A DNA stretch of 64,000 bases from Methanosarcina flavescens. Its GTDB lineage: Archaea; Halobacteriota; Methanosarcinia; Methanosarcinales; Methanosarcinaceae. Position numbers and translations under genes: made by a program. The stretch spans positions 1,488,001-1,552,000 of the forward strand of contig NZ_CP032683.1 of assembly GCF_001304615.2 (NCBI RefSeq). Reading direction: 5' to 3'. Positions within the stretch are counted from its first letter, which is position 1; each line of letters begins with the position of its first letter. The notes under the pieces are model-generated. The model was not told the DNA's origin, ran no database searches, and saw only the letters and a list, made by a program, of their open reading frames with translations. This document shows, one piece after another, positions 26,269-35,286 of this stretch.

Positions 26269-27606
26269 TTGAGAAAAAATATTGTTGAAGACCCCAGATT
26301 TTTTTCAAACTCTCCGCAGAGTCCCCGGATTTCTGCTATATACAAGGATATCGAAGAATTGACAGAACTACTTGTCGCCTATTTTAAGGAAGGAATTGAA
26401 AGGGGAGAATACTGCTTATGGATTTCCCCTGATAAACTAACCGCTGATCGAGTAAAACTTGAATTTGAGAAGGCAGGATTGTGCGTCGAGCACTCTCTCG
26501 CTTCCTCTCAGCTGGACATTTTACCGGCGCATCCATTCCCCGAAGACCTTACCCTCTTTGCATCAGCAGTAAAAGAACTTACAGAAAACGGATATAGGAA
26601 GACCCTTTCTGGAGGATTTTCAGGATTTAGAACAAACTTTGATTTTAAAGGGTATGGAGACCTCCTTAAGCCCTGTCTTGAGACGTGCGAGAAGGCTGTC
26701 GAAACAACGGCTTTCGAGAATAACAAACGTCTCACACTGCTCTGTACCCTCCCTCTTGAAGAACTTTCAGGTAAATCATTGCTTGAAATAATGGAAGAAA
26801 ATAATGTTCTTGCCAAAAGAAAGGGAAAATGGAAGCTTTTGAACAAACCAGAAGGCAAAATAGAACTCAAAAATATCTTTCTCGAAGCAGAAAAGAATAT
26901 AGAAGCCACAAACTGGACCAAGAACGGGTTAATAATGAATATGAGTCATGAACTTCGAACTCCCCTTAATTCGGTCATAGGTTTCTCGGATTTACTGTTA
27001 GAAGGGGCTTTCGGATCCCTGAACACAAGGCAATCAAAATATGTAGGTAATATTCTCATAAGTGGGAAGAATCTTCTGGAAATTATCAACAATTTGCTTG
27101 ATATCTCAAAGCTTGAAGCCGGTGAAAGAAGCCTTCACTATGAAGATGTGGATATTGCCAGCCTTATAAGGGAAGTGAGAATGAGTCTCCTCTCATTTGC
27201 CTCAAATAAGAAAATCAGTATGGAAGTCAAGGTTGATGCTTCCCTTGAGAATATCCGGGCTGACAGAATAAAACTAAGACAGATCCTGTACAATCTAATG
27301 AATAACGCTATAAAATTCACCCCTGAAAAAGGAAGAGTTACAGTAAGTGCCCGCAAAAATGAAGGGATGCTCGAGATTAAAGTTTCTGACAGCGGGATTG
27401 GGGTGTCAAAGGAGGATCACGAAAAAATATTTATGCCTTTTATTCAGGCTGATTCTTCCACGGGATACGGTGGCGCTGGACTCGGGCTGTATGTTGCTAA
27501 AAATTTCATAGATCTTCACGGAGGAAAAATATGGGTGGAATCGGAGGTGGAAAAAGGCAGTATGTTTATCTTTACTCTTCCGTTGGATCAGAAAGAGAGA
27601 ATTTGA
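26269..27606 (+). CDS. MEDS-domain sensor histidine kinase
   Basis: A soluble histidine kinase. The N-terminal part (about residues 15-165) is a MEDS (methanogen/methylotroph DcmR sensory) domain, with LVAYFKEGIERGEYCLWIS and a C-terminal LCTLPLEELSG. The HisKA domain has the H box MSHELRTPLNSVIGFSDLL near residue 230. The HATPase domain has N box LYNLMNNAIKFTP, G1 DSGIG and G2 GYGGAGLGLYVAKNF. There are no membrane helices or receiver domain and no adjacent response regulator, so the partner is elsewhere. The TTG at 26269 is preferred because AGGGGGA lies six bases upstream; ATG at 26251 overlaps that site. It sits inside a broken ABC/COG1361 locus. Confidence 0.87.
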   Translation: MRKNIVEDPRFFSNSPQSPRISAIYKDIEELTELLVAYFKEGIERGEYCLWISPDKLTADRVKLEFEKAGLCVEHSLASSQLDILPAHPFPEDLTLFASAVKELTENGYRKTLSGGFSGFRTNFDFKGYGDLLKPCLETCEKAVETTAFENNKRLTLLCTLPLEELSGKSLLEIMEENNVLAKRKGKWKLLNKPEGKIELKNIFLEAEKNIEATNWTKNGLIMNMSHELRTPLNSVIGFSDLLLEGAFGSLNTRQSKYVGNILISGKNLLEIINNLLDISKLEAGERSLHYEDVDIASLIREVRMSLLSFASNKKISMEVKVDASLENIRADRIKLRQILYNLMNNAIKFTPEKGRVTVSARKNEGMLEIKVSDSGIGVSKEDHEKIFMPFIQADSSTGYGGAGLGLYVAKNFIDLHGGKIWVESEVEKGSMFIFTLPLDQKERI

Positions 27607-27714
27607 AAGAATATTGACTAAATTGGTAATCGTTTTGTACTCTCTATCAGGATACAATCTTAAAGGTAAAGAACAGTACAAGGCTGACTCTATATTCCAA
27701 AGAGAGCTGACTGG

Positions 27715-27742
27715 CAACCGTTTCTTTCAAAAGAAACGGTTG
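27715..27742. terminator. Hairpin between convergent genes
   Basis: A perfect 12-bp inverted repeat, caaccgtttctt and aagaaacggttg, encloses a 4-base loop. It lies between the 3' ends of the histidine kinase (plus) and a COG1361 gene (minus), as expected for a shared terminator. No long T-run follows on either strand, so the terminator role is inferred from position. Confidence 0.5.
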
Positions 27743-27847
27743 ACCGAAAGACTGAGATGCCTCTATGTTCTAAAGAGATCCGATTGGATTTCCCGACCTT
27801 TAAATCTTTTGAAGTTTAGTTTTTAGGAATTTCTATCCCGGAAATAC

Positions 27848-29101
27848 TCATTTTTTGCTCTTTTTCTTCTTTCTGTAAATTAAAATCCCTACGACAGCAA
27901 TAAAGGCGAGTAATAAACCCTGGATAAGCAGGTTTGAACTGCTCCCTGTTGATTCCTCTACAGGCTGAATATACAGGTTGCTTACTATGTTTTCGTGCTT
28001 GTTTATTCCATTGTTATAACTTGCTGAGAGTGTCAGGTTTACAGGCTCTGAGGTTTCTCTAGTATCTGATGAATCGTCTGCTACTGCATTGAATTCAATG
28101 GTAAAAAGCTCGTCCGGATTCATTGGACCTATGAAATATTCAGCAGGGAAAAATCTTATACCCTCAGCTTCAGGTTTTATGCTTACTGAATTAAACTCAT
28201 TAGGATGAGTATTTGCCACATCAAATTCAAGGGTAGATTCACCATTTACTATCTGGAGCTCCTTTGAAGGGATTACTTTTATGTTTGAAGAGTCGACCTT
28301 TAGAGGAATGTTCTTTCTGCTATTGTAATCGAAGGAGTTACCCTCTATTGCGAGTTCAAGGTTATGAGTTCCGTCTGTAGCTTCCTCTGTAACCTTTACA
28401 TTGAAGGTCAGCTTGATACTGTCTCCAGGCCCCAGAATACCCATATCCCCGTAGGGGGCGTCAAGCACAACTATCCCGTCAGATAAAGGCCTTAAAACCG
28501 CAGCCTGAATTCGGGCATTGGTATCAAAATCACTACCATCAATAGTAACAGTCGGGGTGGTTGCAGTATTAGTGAGAGTTACAGTGATTGTACCCCTGTC
28601 CCCTGGCATGAAAACCTGAGGCTCCGAAACGACTTCCTTAAGTTCAACTGTACCTTTGCTGTTAAACGTTTCAGTACCTATTCGTATATCAAAACTTTTC
28701 TCACTCCAGGGACTGTCTTTACCAGTTTTTGTACGGATATCAATAGAACGTACACCTTTCTGTGCATTCTTGTCTACAAAAAGGTAAAACTCCTTTGTAG
28801 CAGTCCTGCCAGGATTGAGGGCTCCAACATTCTTTACAGCATTTGCCTGGGAATCAAGAGAGAAAGGATATTGAGGTACGATTTCTATATCAACATTGTC
28901 AGCTTTATCCCCTCCGATATTCTCCACCTGAACGGTTAGGGTCAGGTATTCTCCTATTTTAGCCGGATAAGGATTTGTTTCGATTATTGTAACTTTCAGG
29001 TTGGCTCCCCCAACAGCTGCACAGGCAGGAACTGCAAAAAGAGAAGAAACAAAAAGCAAAGATAATACAAGAGGAATAAGTGAGTTTTTGATTTTTATCA
29101 T
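27848..29101 (-). CDS. COG1361-type exported protein (copy B)
   Basis: A roughly 417-residue secreted, membrane-anchored protein. The signal peptide IPLVLSLLFVSSLFAVPACA is followed by CARDB/COG1361-like immunoglobulin-fold domains (NPYPAKIGEYLTLTVQVENI; PGDRGTITVTLTNTA) and a C-terminal helix LLLAFIAVVGILIYRKKKKS. It is preceded by an ABC ATPase and probably works with a MacB-type exporter, like the complete locus upstream. The start at 29101 has GGGGTG 8 bases before it; upstream in-frame codons overlap the ATPase gene. Most of the gene is nearly identical in DNA to copy A, but the extreme N- and C-terminal parts differ. Its own permease is lost. Confidence 0.82.
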   Translation of the reverse strand: MIKIKNSLIPLVLSLLFVSSLFAVPACAAVGGANLKVTIIETNPYPAKIGEYLTLTVQVENIGGDKADNVDIEIVPQYPFSLDSQANAVKNVGALNPGRTATKEFYLFVDKNAQKGVRSIDIRTKTGKDSPWSEKSFDIRIGTETFNSKGTVELKEVVSEPQVFMPGDRGTITVTLTNTATTPTVTIDGSDFDTNARIQAAVLRPLSDGIVVLDAPYGDMGILGPGDSIKLTFNVKVTEEATDGTHNLELAIEGNSFDYNSRKNIPLKVDSSNIKVIPSKELQIVNGESTLEFDVANTHPNEFNSVSIKPEAEGIRFFPAEYFIGPMNPDELFTIEFNAVADDSSDTRETSEPVNLTLSASYNNGINKHENIVSNLYIQPVEESTGSSSNLLIQGLLLAFIAVVGILIYRKKKKSKK

Positions 29102-29150
29102 TACAATTTCACCCCTATTAGCTTGAATCTCGAGATTTGAGTGCCAGAGA

Positions 29151-30020
29151 TTATTCCGCATTGCTCTGAATTATCCCATCCTTTAAGAACACTATCCTGT
29201 CCGCATACCCTGCAATTTCTGAATCGTGGGTAATCATTATAATGGTTCTGCCATCTTCGTTAAGTTTTTTAAATATATTTAGAATTTCACAACCTGTTTT
29301 CGAGTCAAGGTTTCCGGTCGGTTCATCTGCAAGAAGGATCGCAGGGTCATTTATAAGAGCTCGGGCGATGGCAACTCTCTGTGATTGCCCTCCTGAAAGC
29401 TCACCCGGCTTATGGTGCATCCTGTCCTCCAGCCCCACGAGTCTAAGCAACTCCTTTGCTCTCTCATGAGTATTAACCCCACTCCTCGAGTTAGCATAGG
29501 TAGGAAGTTCAACATTCTCAAGAGCTGTAAGTCGGGGGATCAGGTTGAATGTCTGGAAAATAAAACCGATCTCCAGCCCTCTGAGCCTGGCAACTTCTTT
29601 GTCAGATAATTTATTGATATCAAGACCTTTAATTATGATTTTCCCCCTCGTAGGTCTATCAAGAAAACCTATAAGATTCATGAGTGTACTCTTCCCCGAA
29701 CCAGAAGGTCCCATGATGGCAAGGAATTCTCCCTCCCGTACTTTTAGGTTGATATCGTGAAGAATCGGAACTTCCACGTCTCCAAGAATATAACTCTTTT
29801 TGACATCAATCACTTCAATAATGGGAGCTGCTGTCAATAATATTTCGTCACTCTGTGGTTTTTTCAAACGGCGCAAATCACATTTAAACGGTTCTTCATT
29901 TGAAGTAACCATGTTTTCTCCTGAGGGCAGTTGTCCTTCAAGTCTGGAATTTTCAGTTCCTGTCTCCAATATTGAATTTCCGGGAGCAGAAACATCATTA
30001 ATGGATGTCTTCGTTTCCAT
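29151..30020 (-). CDS. MacB/LolD-type ABC ATPase (copy B)
   Basis: An ABC transporter ATP-binding protein of the MacB/LolD class. It has Walker A GPSGSGKST, signature LSGGQSQRVAIARAL, Walker B ILLADEPTGNLD and H-loop ITHD. The class-specific ENVELPTYANSRSG region is present. An N-terminal extension of about 60 residues, without hydrophobic segments, is absent from copy A. The start at 30020 follows AGAGGAG; a TTG 21 bases upstream is less likely. It heads a two-gene operon with COG1361 copy B. With no intact permease next to it, it must use the copy A permease, a distant one, or be idle. Confidence 0.86.
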   Translation of the reverse strand: METKTSINDVSAPGNSILETGTENSRLEGQLPSGENMVTSNEEPFKCDLRRLKKPQSDEILLTAAPIIEVIDVKKSYILGDVEVPILHDINLKVREGEFLAIMGPSGSGKSTLMNLIGFLDRPTRGKIIIKGLDINKLSDKEVARLRGLEIGFIFQTFNLIPRLTALENVELPTYANSRSGVNTHERAKELLRLVGLEDRMHHKPGELSGGQSQRVAIARALINDPAILLADEPTGNLDSKTGCEILNIFKKLNEDGRTIIMITHDSEIAGYADRIVFLKDGIIQSNAE

Positions 30021-30040
30021 ATCTACTCCTCTATCTTTCA

Positions 30041-30621
30041 AATGATCTAATCAGCTCATACGTACCTAATATAGCCTAGTATAATATCCATGTTTTAAAT
30101 TTCAAGTAATAGGACGAATTTTCAGGATGCTAAAACCAGAACTATAGAGAAGTAATTACTGTTTTTCGAATTAGGAGAGATCACCTATTCAGTGCCACAC
30201 ATGTTTTTAGTTTCTCTTAGGTTCCATCTTCGTTCAGGTTTTATATATCTGTCATACTGTGATATCTTCGGAATCCTCACAGTATGAGACTGAACTGCCA
30301 GGGAATAGGCAGTCTCTCGAGAGCTATCCAGTTAGCTTTCTATTAGAAGTTTCCTGTTATTCGGCAAAGTTTGAGTCCTTGCACCTGAGTTGTTTATAAT
30401 ATAGCTTTACCAGCGTACTGACAGATGTAATAGTTTCCTGTCAACCTGCCGATAAACGTTCATGTAATTTTGTTAAAGAAATTTAAGGAGTTAAACGTTA
30501 AGGAGTTACTTAGAAGCTTTGTTTAGCCATCCAGTGCCTGAATGGGCTTGTCAGGAAGATAGGATTGAAAAAGAAAAGGGCTTTTCTCCAAGCAGAACAG
30601 CCCTATTCAATGGACAGATTC
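30041..30621. other. Intergenic region between the two ABC loci
   Basis: The region holds the promoter of copy B (TATA-like ggatattatac on the minus strand near 30082-30092) and a perfect 11-bp inverted repeat at 30252-30287, listed separately. No gene is seen. Confidence 0.4.
30252..30287. promoter_or_regulatory. Perfect 11-bp inverted repeat
   Basis: TCATACTGTGA (30252-30262) and TCACAGTATGA (30277-30287) are exact inverse complements with a 14-base spacer. There is no T-run. It lies about 230 bases upstream of the copy B ATPase start and about 335 bases downstream of the copy A permease stop. It may be an operator for a dimeric regulator or a structured mRNA end. Confidence 0.45.
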
Positions 30622-31836
30622 TTACTCATATCTCAAAGCATCCACAGGATTCATGCGTGCAGCCTTTCTTGCAGGATATAAGCCAGCAGTTATCCCCACA
30701 AGGATAGAAATTACAATCCCGATTTCAATCAACTTTAAGGGGAAAACTGGAGGAAGATCAAGGGCACTCTCAAGAGCATAAGCTCCCAAACCACCGATTA
30801 CAGTGCCTACAATCCCTCCAAAGAGACTGACCATCACAGATTCCAGCAAGAAAAGGGATAGAATATTGGAATTGCTGTAACCTACAGATTTCATTATCCC
30901 GATTTCTCTCGTTCTTTCAGTTACGGTTACAAGCATAATATTCATAATTCCTATTGAACCCACTAAGAGAGATATCAGGGCAAGAGCCAGCAGGAAAGAG
31001 TTCAAAGCATCTCCAATTATTCCTGTTTGTTCAAGAACTTCCTCCTGATTAAAGACGTAATAGGGTTTTGAATCCTCGTCACCAATTTCTCTTTCCGGAA
31101 CTCCGAAATTCCGGGCTAATCTTCTATCCACTTCATCTGAAATATCACGAACTTTCTCAGGACTGTCCGCCATTGCAAGGAAAGCTCCATAGTCTTTTTC
31201 CCCGATCATCTCATTCATAGTGGAAATGGGAATGAAAACTGTCAAATCGTAGTCACTGTCCTGACTTACAACCGTTGGCTCGGAATCTTTCAATACCCCT
31301 TTTACCTTAAAGGATTTCGTCACAAGAGTGCCGTCTTCCTGTCGAAAAGCAATTTTCACAGTGCTTCTATGAGAGATTTTCTTACTGAACTCCTCGTTTG
31401 CAATATTGTATCCAAGGACAGCAGCAAAGCTGTCTTTATCCGATAGAAAAGTACCTTTTTCCATTTGCAGACCCTGGATCTCCTGAAAATCTTCATTGAT
31501 CCCTGCAACATTGACACTTTTAGTTTCTGAAAGATACGTTAGATCTCCACTCATTGTCTTTCTGGGAGATACGCCTGTAATCCCTGGAGTGTTCTTCATA
31601 AGATTATACTCATTATCAAAGAAGAGATTTGGCTGCTTGCTAGCTGCAATAATAAAGTTAGAGCCTACAGAAGAAATCTCATCAGTAAAAAACTGATTAA
31701 AGCTAGCACCAAGGGATGCATTAACAACTACGGCGGCTACACCGATTACTATTCCTAACGTCGTAAGCGCAGACCTTAGCTTAGCGCTTCCTATGCTCCC
31801 AGATGCTATACGAACTGCCTGTGCAAATTTTATCAT
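30622..31836 (-). CDS. MacB-type ABC permease
   Basis: A roughly 404-residue permease of the MacB/FtsX class with four membrane helices. The first follows SAKLRSALTTLGIVIGVAAVVV, then comes a large extracellular MacB_PCD domain of about 210 residues, then three helices near residues 280-400 including LVGSIGIMNIMLVTVTERTR and the EIGIMKSVGYS coupling region. It ends GLYPARKAARMNPVDALRYE, the classic C-terminus of the family. It forms a mechanotransmission or export complex with the ATPase and surface protein upstream. The start is ATG 31836, close behind GGGGTGG; ATG 31848 is possible. Confidence 0.88.
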   Translation of the reverse strand: MIKFAQAVRIASGSIGSAKLRSALTTLGIVIGVAAVVVNASLGASFNQFFTDEISSVGSNFIIAASKQPNLFFDNEYNLMKNTPGITGVSPRKTMSGDLTYLSETKSVNVAGINEDFQEIQGLQMEKGTFLSDKDSFAAVLGYNIANEEFSKKISHRSTVKIAFRQEDGTLVTKSFKVKGVLKDSEPTVVSQDSDYDLTVFIPISTMNEMIGEKDYGAFLAMADSPEKVRDISDEVDRRLARNFGVPEREIGDEDSKPYYVFNQEEVLEQTGIIGDALNSFLLALALISLLVGSIGIMNIMLVTVTERTREIGIMKSVGYSNSNILSLFLLESVMVSLFGGIVGTVIGGLGAYALESALDLPPVFPLKLIEIGIVISILVGITAGLYPARKAARMNPVDALRYE

Positions 31837-31877
31837 ATCCCACCCCATAAATATGATGGTCAGTTGACTTTTTCTGA

Positions 31878-33119
31878 TTAATGTTTTCTTCTTCTGTAGA
31901 ACAAGAAGGCTGCGGGAACAGCAATTATGATAAGTCCGCCTGCCAGTACGGCTTTTGGACTAGATTCCGTAGATCCCGAAACATTTGTAAAGTTCAGATT
32001 GCCTACAGTATTTACATGCCTGTTGATCCCATTATTGTAATTTGCAGTGAGACTCATGTTTGTCCCTTTCTCGCTTCTGGGATTCCATGAATCATCTGCC
32101 ACTGCGTTGAATTCGATAGTAAAGAGTTCGTCCGGATTCATTGGTCCTATGAAATATTCAGCAGGGAAAAATCTTATACCCTCAGCTTCGGGTTTTATGC
32201 TTACCGAATTAAACTCGTTAGGATGAGTGTTTGCAACATCAAATTCAATTGTGGATTTTCCATCGATCATTGTAAGTTCCTTTGAAGGGATTACCTTTAT
32301 GTTTGAAGAGTCGACCTTTAGAGCAATGTTCTTTCTGCTATTGTAATCGAAGGAGTTACCCTCTATTGCGAGTTCAAGATTATGAGTTCCGTCTGTAGCT
32401 TCCTCTGTAACCTTTACATTGAAGGTCAGCTTGATACTGTCTCCAGGCCCCAGAATACCCATATCCCCGTAGGGGGCGTCAAGCACAACTATCCCGTCAG
32501 ATAAAGGCCTTAAAACCGCAGCCTGAATTCGGGCATTGGTATCAAAATCATTTCCGCCAATAGTAACAGTCGGGGTGGTTGCAGTGTTAGTGAGAGTTAC
32601 AGTGATTGTACCCCTGTCCCCTGGCATGAAAACCTGAGGCTCCGAAACGACTTCCTTAAGTTCAACTGTACCTTTGCTGTTAAACGTTTCAGTACCTATT
32701 CGTATATCAAAACTTTTCTCACTCCAGGGACTGTCTTTACCAGTTTTTGTACGGATATCAATAGAACGTACACCTTTCTGTGCATTTTTGTCTACAAAAA
32801 GATGAAATTCCTTTGTAGCAGTCCTGCCAGGATTGAGGACTCCAACGTTCTTTACAGCATTTGCCTGGGAATCAAGAGAGAAAGGATATTGAGGTACGAT
32901 TTCTATATCAACATTGTCAGCTTTATCCCCTCCGATATTCTCCACCTGAACGGTTAGGGTCAGGTATTCTCCTATTTTTGCAGGATAGGGATTTGTCTCG
33001 ACTATTGTAACTTTCAGGTTGGCTCCCCCAACAGCTGCACAGGCAGGAACTGCAAAAAGAGAGGAAATCAACAGTAGAGAAAAAAATGTTGCTATAATAT
33101 TCTTCTTAATCATTTGCAT
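31878..33119 (-). CDS. COG1361-type exported protein (copy A)
   Basis: A 413-residue secreted and membrane-anchored protein. The signal peptide (IIATFFSLLLISSLFAVPACA) is followed by the same CARDB-like domains as copy B and a C-terminal helix (AVLAGGLIIIAVPAAFLFY) with a basic RRRKH end. It lies between its ABC ATPase and permease and may play the part that MacA or another extracytoplasmic partner plays in bacterial MacB systems. The start at 33119 has GGTGG six bases upstream. Over about 900 bp the DNA is nearly identical to copy B, while the last roughly 60 codons are diverged, which points to recent duplication or gene conversion. Confidence 0.84.
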   Translation of the reverse strand: MQMIKKNIIATFFSLLLISSLFAVPACAAVGGANLKVTIVETNPYPAKIGEYLTLTVQVENIGGDKADNVDIEIVPQYPFSLDSQANAVKNVGVLNPGRTATKEFHLFVDKNAQKGVRSIDIRTKTGKDSPWSEKSFDIRIGTETFNSKGTVELKEVVSEPQVFMPGDRGTITVTLTNTATTPTVTIGGNDFDTNARIQAAVLRPLSDGIVVLDAPYGDMGILGPGDSIKLTFNVKVTEEATDGTHNLELAIEGNSFDYNSRKNIALKVDSSNIKVIPSKELTMIDGKSTIEFDVANTHPNEFNSVSIKPEAEGIRFFPAEYFIGPMNPDELFTIEFNAVADDSWNPRSEKGTNMSLTANYNNGINRHVNTVGNLNFTNVSGSTESSPKAVLAGGLIIIAVPAAFLFYRRRKH

Positions 33120-33131
33120 ATACTTCCACCT

Positions 33132-33839
33132 TCAATTGTATTGAATTATTCCATCCTTTACCAGGATAACTCTATCAGCATATTTTGCAATCTCAGGGTC
33201 GTGTGTAACGATTACTATTGTTCTTCCTTCCATGCTCAAATCCATAAATATTCGAAGGATTTCGGCTCCTGTTCTGGAGTCGAGGTTTCCAGTCGGCTCA
33301 TCTGCAAGAAGAATCGCTGGGTCATTAATAAGTGCACGTGCGATTGAGACCCTCTGTGACTGACCTCCTGAAAGCTCTCCCGGCTTATGGTGCATCCTGT
33401 CCTCCAGCCCCATAATTTCAAGGAGTTCCCTTGCACGCTTTTTTGGATCGATACTACCTCTATAGTTGGCAAAAGTAGGGAGCAAAACATTCTCAAGAGC
33501 AGTCAGGCGCGGAACAAGATTAAAAGTTTGAAAAACAAAACCTATCTCAAGCCCCCGAAGGCGAGCAAGCTCCTGATCTGACATTCTATTTAGATCCCTT
33601 CCCCTTACAAGAACCTGCCCTTCGGTAGGCTTGTCAAGGCAACCTATAAGGTTCACAAGAGTACTCTTTCCGGAGCCAGATGGACCCATAATAGCTAGGA
33701 ATTCTCCCCGTTCAATTTTAAGATTGATATCTGAGAGAACGGGAATCTCCAAATTCCCAAGTACATAGGTTTTCCTGACATTGGAAACTTCGACAATAGG
33801 AAGTCCGTCATCAGGCAAACTATTTTTGTTAATATTCAC
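33132..33839 (-). CDS. MacB/LolD-type ABC ATPase (copy A)
   Basis: A 235-residue ABC ATPase of the MacB class with [36 protein letters not shown] and VTHD. It heads the complete three-gene operon (ATPase, COG1361 protein, permease) on the minus strand with gaps of 12 and about 40 bases. The GTG start at 33839 lies very close to a GGGGG ribosome site. It lacks the N-terminal extension of copy B; the remaining protein is highly similar to copy B. Substrate unknown; peptides, lipoproteins or other envelope components are possible for this class. Confidence 0.88.
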   Translation of the reverse strand: MNINKNSLPDDGLPIVEVSNVRKTYVLGNLEIPVLSDINLKIERGEFLAIMGPSGSGKSTLVNLIGCLDKPTEGQVLVRGRDLNRMSDQELARLRGLEIGFVFQTFNLVPRLTALENVLLPTFANYRGSIDPKKRARELLEIMGLEDRMHHKPGELSGGQSQRVSIARALINDPAILLADEPTGNLDSRTGAEILRIFMDLSMEGRTIVIVTHDPEIAKYADRVILVKDGIIQYN

Positions 33840-34643
33840 TTCCCCCTGTCACAAAGTTACTGAAATGTGATAGAAGAATCACATTGAATAATCTCAATGT
33901 TTTTACTAATTATGTAAGACAGTCCATTTTAACTTATGCTTTATTAATTTTCGCCAGAAGTTCTCATATAGAGGTATAGATATTGATTATTTGCATTGAG
34001 TGCAATGTTTCGAAATGGATCTACAAAAATATCATGAAATATTCAGCTTCCCACTTTATATAGATTTGATCAATATAAAATTAATTACTTTGCGAAAAAA
34101 TATTGAAAATATAGTTAGTTAAAACAGAGACAGTGAGAACAGATAGCAGTAATTACTTCATTAGACAGGGGCTTTTTTAGAAAATTTATAACTGTTTCCT
34201 TGGATTAACCTTCATAAATTTACATTGTATTATTTATAAAGATTTCATAAAAGTCACTTGCAGACTTAGAATAGTTAAACCAATCATTTCAAATATTTTT
34301 TTATTAATACTGGGAAAACAGTCTAATATTTATATTAAAGTGTGAATAAACTCTAAACTTTTAAACATTATATAATTCTAAAAAATATATGGGTGTATGT
34401 AGAAACTTTACTCTAAACATTTAGAAACTATTATTCATAAGGAAATTAAATTCTATTGAGCTTATATAACTTGCTTTATATAGCTATATACAGTCACTGT
34501 TAGCTAAAATTTCAAACGGTGTATCTCAAAATAAGAGAAAACGCATCATAGAATATTGATAAGTGGCTGACAGGGACCTCGAAAAATGTACCATCTACAG
34601 TATACAGATATTGATATAAACATGAGATATGGAGGGAATAGAA
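33840..34643. other. AT-rich region upstream of the small-peptide array
   Basis: About 800 bases with no conventional gene. A TATA-like tgctttatatagc near 34472-34484 could drive the small-peptide genes that begin at 34644, giving a leader of about 135 bases. Confidence 0.4.
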
Positions 34644-34718
34644 GTGATCTTCACATTCAACTTTAGTCAATTGTTCGCATTCATGAACAATTTCTGCTTC
34701 TCAATCAAACTGTGGTAA
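34644..34718 (+). CDS. Small aromatic-rich peptide, copy 0
   Basis: A 24-residue peptide starts with GTG, seven bases after a perfect GGAGGG ribosome site (34631-34636). It reads MIFTFNFSQLFAF then MNNFCFSIKLW, with seven phenylalanines and a tryptophan. Aligned without gaps to the array peptides it shares M1, I2, F5, S8, F19 and conservative changes at positions 3, 4, 7, 9 and 10, so I take it as a diverged member of the same family. No homologue of known function is recognised. Function unknown. Confidence 0.55.
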   Translation: MIFTFNFSQLFAFMNNFCFSIKLW

Positions 34719-34841
34719 CTGAATTTCTAAAGCGGAAGAGAATAGGTCTCTACGGAGAATGGTCATAAGGCCTTATACTCCTATTGCAAAAGACCGGGTA
34801 TAACGAGGGTTGAACAATCAAGAAAGGAGTGAGGGATTGAA

Positions 34842-34919
34842 ATGATCCTAAGTTTCGAATATTCAAAGATTACAAAGTTCTTCCAGGCAGAATGCTTCAA
34901 ATTCTTCTACTGCTTCTAA
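34842..34919 (+). CDS. Small aromatic-rich peptide, copy 1
   Basis: A 25-residue peptide, MILSFEYSKITKFF then QAECFKFFYCF, preceded by AAAGGAGTGAGG ending about 8 bases before the ATG. It differs from copies 2-4 only at residues 13 (F for I) and 18 (C for V). Upstream DNA shows weaker similarity to that of copy 2 over about 80 bases, so the ancestral repeat unit was longer, near 187 bp. A third of the residues are aromatic and the net charge is about +1. Confidence 0.6.
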   Translation: MILSFEYSKITKFFQAECFKFFYCF

Positions 34920-35028
34920 ATAAGCTGTGAAGAAATGGGTTCTGCAGGGGAGATGAGTTATAAACCCAATTGCATAACCGGGATGTAACGTAGGACGAAC
35001 AAAATAGAGAAAGGAGTGAGGGATTGAA

Positions 35029-35106
35029 ATGATCTTAAGTTTCGAATATTCAAAGATTACAAAGATCTTCCAGGCAGAAGTTTTCAAATTCTTCTACTGC
35101 TTCTAA
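35029..35106 (+). CDS. Small aromatic-rich peptide, copy 2
   Basis: A 25-residue peptide beginning MILSFEYSKITKIFQAEV and ending FKFFYCF, in the first of three perfect 129-bp tandem units. Each unit carries its own ribosome site, start, peptide and stop, which argues for selection on gene dosage of the peptide or of its RNA. The conserved pattern within the family is YxKxTxxxQxxxFKxxY. It is amphipathic but too short and charged for a standard membrane helix. Function unknown. Confidence 0.62.
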   Translation: MILSFEYSKITKIFQAEVFKFFYCF

Positions 35107-35157
35107 ATAGGATGTAACGTAGGACGAACAAAATAGAGAAAGGAGTGAGGGATTGAA

Positions 35158-35235
35158 ATGATCTTAAGTTTCGAATATTCAAAGATTACAAAGATCTTCC
35201 AGGCAGAAGTTTTCAAATTCTTCTACTGCTTCTAA
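35158..35235 (+). CDS. Small aromatic-rich peptide, copy 3
   Basis: Identical to copies 2 and 4 in both DNA and protein (25 residues, MILSFEYSKITK...). It lies exactly 129 bases after copy 2. The ribosome site is again GGAGTGAGG, 7-8 bases before the ATG. Confidence 0.62.
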   Translation: MILSFEYSKITKIFQAEVFKFFYCF

Positions 35236-35286
35236 ATAGGATGTAACGTAGGACGAACAAAATAGAGAAAGGAGTGAGGGATTGAA

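Noticed and set aside
34863-35087. Minus-strand frame of about 74 codons across the peptide repeats
   Set aside because: It is the complement of the plus-strand peptides and spans an inter-repeat junction. It has no ribosome site and is explained by the periodicity.
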